Positions 6,118 to 7,136 of a DNA stretch of 7,136 bases are shown here, in pieces. The notes below the pieces were generated by a model. The model was not told the DNA's origin. It saw only the letters and a program-made list of their open reading frames with translations, and searched no databases. This DNA comes from Patescibacteria group bacterium (GTDB taxonomy: Bacteria; Patescibacteriota; Minisyncoccia; Minisyncoccales; Minisyncoccaceae), in assembly GCA_012798645.1 (NCBI GenBank), contig JAAZMU010000010.1:1-7136 (forward strand), in the 5' to 3' direction. Both the position numbers and the translations under genes were made by a program. Within the stretch, counting starts at the first letter, position 1; every line of letters begins with the position of its first letter.

Positions 6118-7136
6118 ATGAACATATTAGCTATTGAAACAAGTTGCGATGACACAGGAATTGCCATTCTTAAAAAAAACAAAAACGTCAAAGTTTTAGC
6201 TAATTTTTTATCCTCACAAGATAATATCCACAAAGAATACGGAGGCATACACCCTAGCATTGCTAAAAGAGAACACGCTAAAAACATCTTTCCTCTTTTT
6301 CTAATGGCTCTAAAAAAAGCAAAGCTCTTAAAAAAAGGCAAAACAAAGGTAAAAAAAGAAACCTACAAAATATTAGAAAGATACCCTGAACTTTCAAATG
6401 ACCTTATCACCTTTCTTGAAACTCATGAAAAACCTAATATTTCTAAAATAGCAGTAGCTACTCATCCAGGTTTAGAACCCTGCCTTTATGTAGGAATTAA
6501 CTTTGCCAAAGCCCTTGCTCTAAATTGGAATATTAAAGTAGCAGGAGTAAATCACATTAAAGCCCACATCCTCGTAAACTTTTTAAATAAAAAGGAAATC
6601 AAGTTTCCTGCACTTGCTTTAATCCTATCAGGCGGAAACACAAAAATGCTTTTAATGGAAAGTATTAAAGAATACAAAGAATTAGGCTCCACACGAGACG
6701 ATGCCATCGGAGAATGTCTTGATAAGACTGCAAGACTTTTAGGTCTTCCTTATCCTGGCGGTCCTGAAATAGAAAAAAGGGCTCAAAAAACAAAAAAAAG
6801 TGAATTTAAACTCCCTCGTCCAATGCTAAACTCAAAAGATTATGACTTTAGCTTTTCTGGTCTTAAAACCGCTGTCCTTTATACAATTAAAGATAAGCAT
6901 TTAACTCAAAAACAAATTAACGAGTTAAGCTTTGAAATACAAAACGCAATTATAGAAACTGTGCTCAAGAAAACAGAAAAAGCCCTTTTAGAATTCAACC
7001 CTAGATCCATTTTAATTGGCGGAGGTGTTACCTCAAACAAAAAACTACAAAAGGCATTAAGCAAATTAGCAAAGGAATACAATGTTAAATTACATATTCC
7101 TAAATACAAAACAGACAATGCTGTTATGATAGGCGT
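6118..7136 (+). CDS. tsaD: tRNA N6-threonylcarbamoyladenosine (t6A37) transferase TsaD (partial; C-terminus beyond right edge)
   Basis: TsaD (Gcp/Kae1/Qri7 family) acts with TsaB and TsaE in the cytoplasm to transfer threonylcarbamoyl from TC-AMP to A37 of tRNAs that read ANN codons. The 339 visible residues show IETSCDDTG (6-14), GGIHPSIAKREH (42-53), the metal-binding HIKAH (H146 and H150), LSGGNT (170-175), GSTRDDAIGECLDKTARLLG (190-209), YPGGP (212-216), DFSFSGLKTAV (243-253), GGGVTSN (301-307) and TDNA with the third metal ligand Asp333. Roughly 30 extra lysine- and glutamate-rich residues (about 72-105) separate the first motifs from PGLEPCL, and the usual GPGL reads HPGL (H116). The ATG at 6118 is the only start, since an in-frame TGA lies at 6106-6108. 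No Shine-Dalgarno is present. About 20-30 C-terminal residues are missing at the window edge. Confidence 0.95.
   Translation, partial: MNILAIETSCDDTGIAILKKNKNVKVLANFLSSQDNIHKEYGGIHPSIAKREHAKNIFPLFLMALKKAKLLKKGKTKVKKETYKILERYPELSNDLITFLETHEKPNISKIAVATHPGLEPCLYVGINFAKALALNWNIKVAGVNHIKAHILVNFLNKKEIKFPALALILSGGNTKMLLMESIKEYKELGSTRDDAIGECLDKTARLLGLPYPGGPEIEKRAQKTKKSEFKLPRPMLNSKDYDFSFSGLKTAVLYTIKDKHLTQKQINELSFEIQNAIIETVLKKTEKALLEFNPRSILIGGGVTSNKKLQKALSKLAKEYNVKLHIPKYKTDNAVMIG

Noticed and set aside
6099..6341. 80-codon minus-strand ORF
   Set aside because: It is antisense to tsaD and would overlap both promoters; its apparent hydrophobicity is the complement of lysine-rich TsaD codons.
6906..7118. 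70-codon minus-strand ORF
   Set aside because: It is a shadow of tsaD on the opposite strand with no independent support.

Overview
The window is AT-rich bacterial DNA. It carries two protein genes on the minus strand (left), two on the plus strand (right), and a minus-strand tRNA-plus-RNA block between the plus-strand genes. The best taxonomic hint is the TsaD sequence. Its MNILAIETSCDDTG start, PGLEPCLYVGINFAKAL segment and insertion of roughly 30 residues after position 70 resemble TsaD proteins of Patescibacteria (Candidate Phyla Radiation), as I remember them. This is inference without a database search. TGA acts as a normal stop at the end of mltG, which argues against the TGA=Gly code of some CPR lineages.

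Layout. Positions 1-4316 (minus) hold the first 1438 codons of a very large alpha-2-macroglobulin-family protein, which runs off the left edge before its thioester domain. Overlapping its start by an ATGA junction is mltG (4313-5236, minus), an endolytic peptidoglycan transglycosylase. Across an 87-bp divergent intergenic region lies a 144-residue protein with LRV-like helical repeats (5324-5758, plus), ending in an intrinsic terminator. Positions 5785-5972 contain a probable unidentified minus-strand small RNA. It has its own terminator, a stable hairpin, two near-identical TAAGGAGGTG motifs and a perfect TTGACA hexamer upstream. Next to it is tRNA-Glu(UUC) (5975-6046, minus). The right end carries tsaD (6118 onward, plus), truncated by the window edge.

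How the parts fit. MltG and the alpha-2-macroglobulin form a translationally coupled envelope pair: a wall-cleaving enzyme with a membrane-anchored protease trap. This echoes the common bacterial pairing of alpha-2-macroglobulin with PBP1C, but with a different wall enzyme. The tRNA-Glu and tsaD promoters are interlocked head to head in the same 45 bp. The tsaD promoter is positioned so that its transcript should begin at or just before the ATG, giving a leaderless mRNA. Both are translation-related genes: TsaD makes the t6A modification of tRNAs reading ANN codons.
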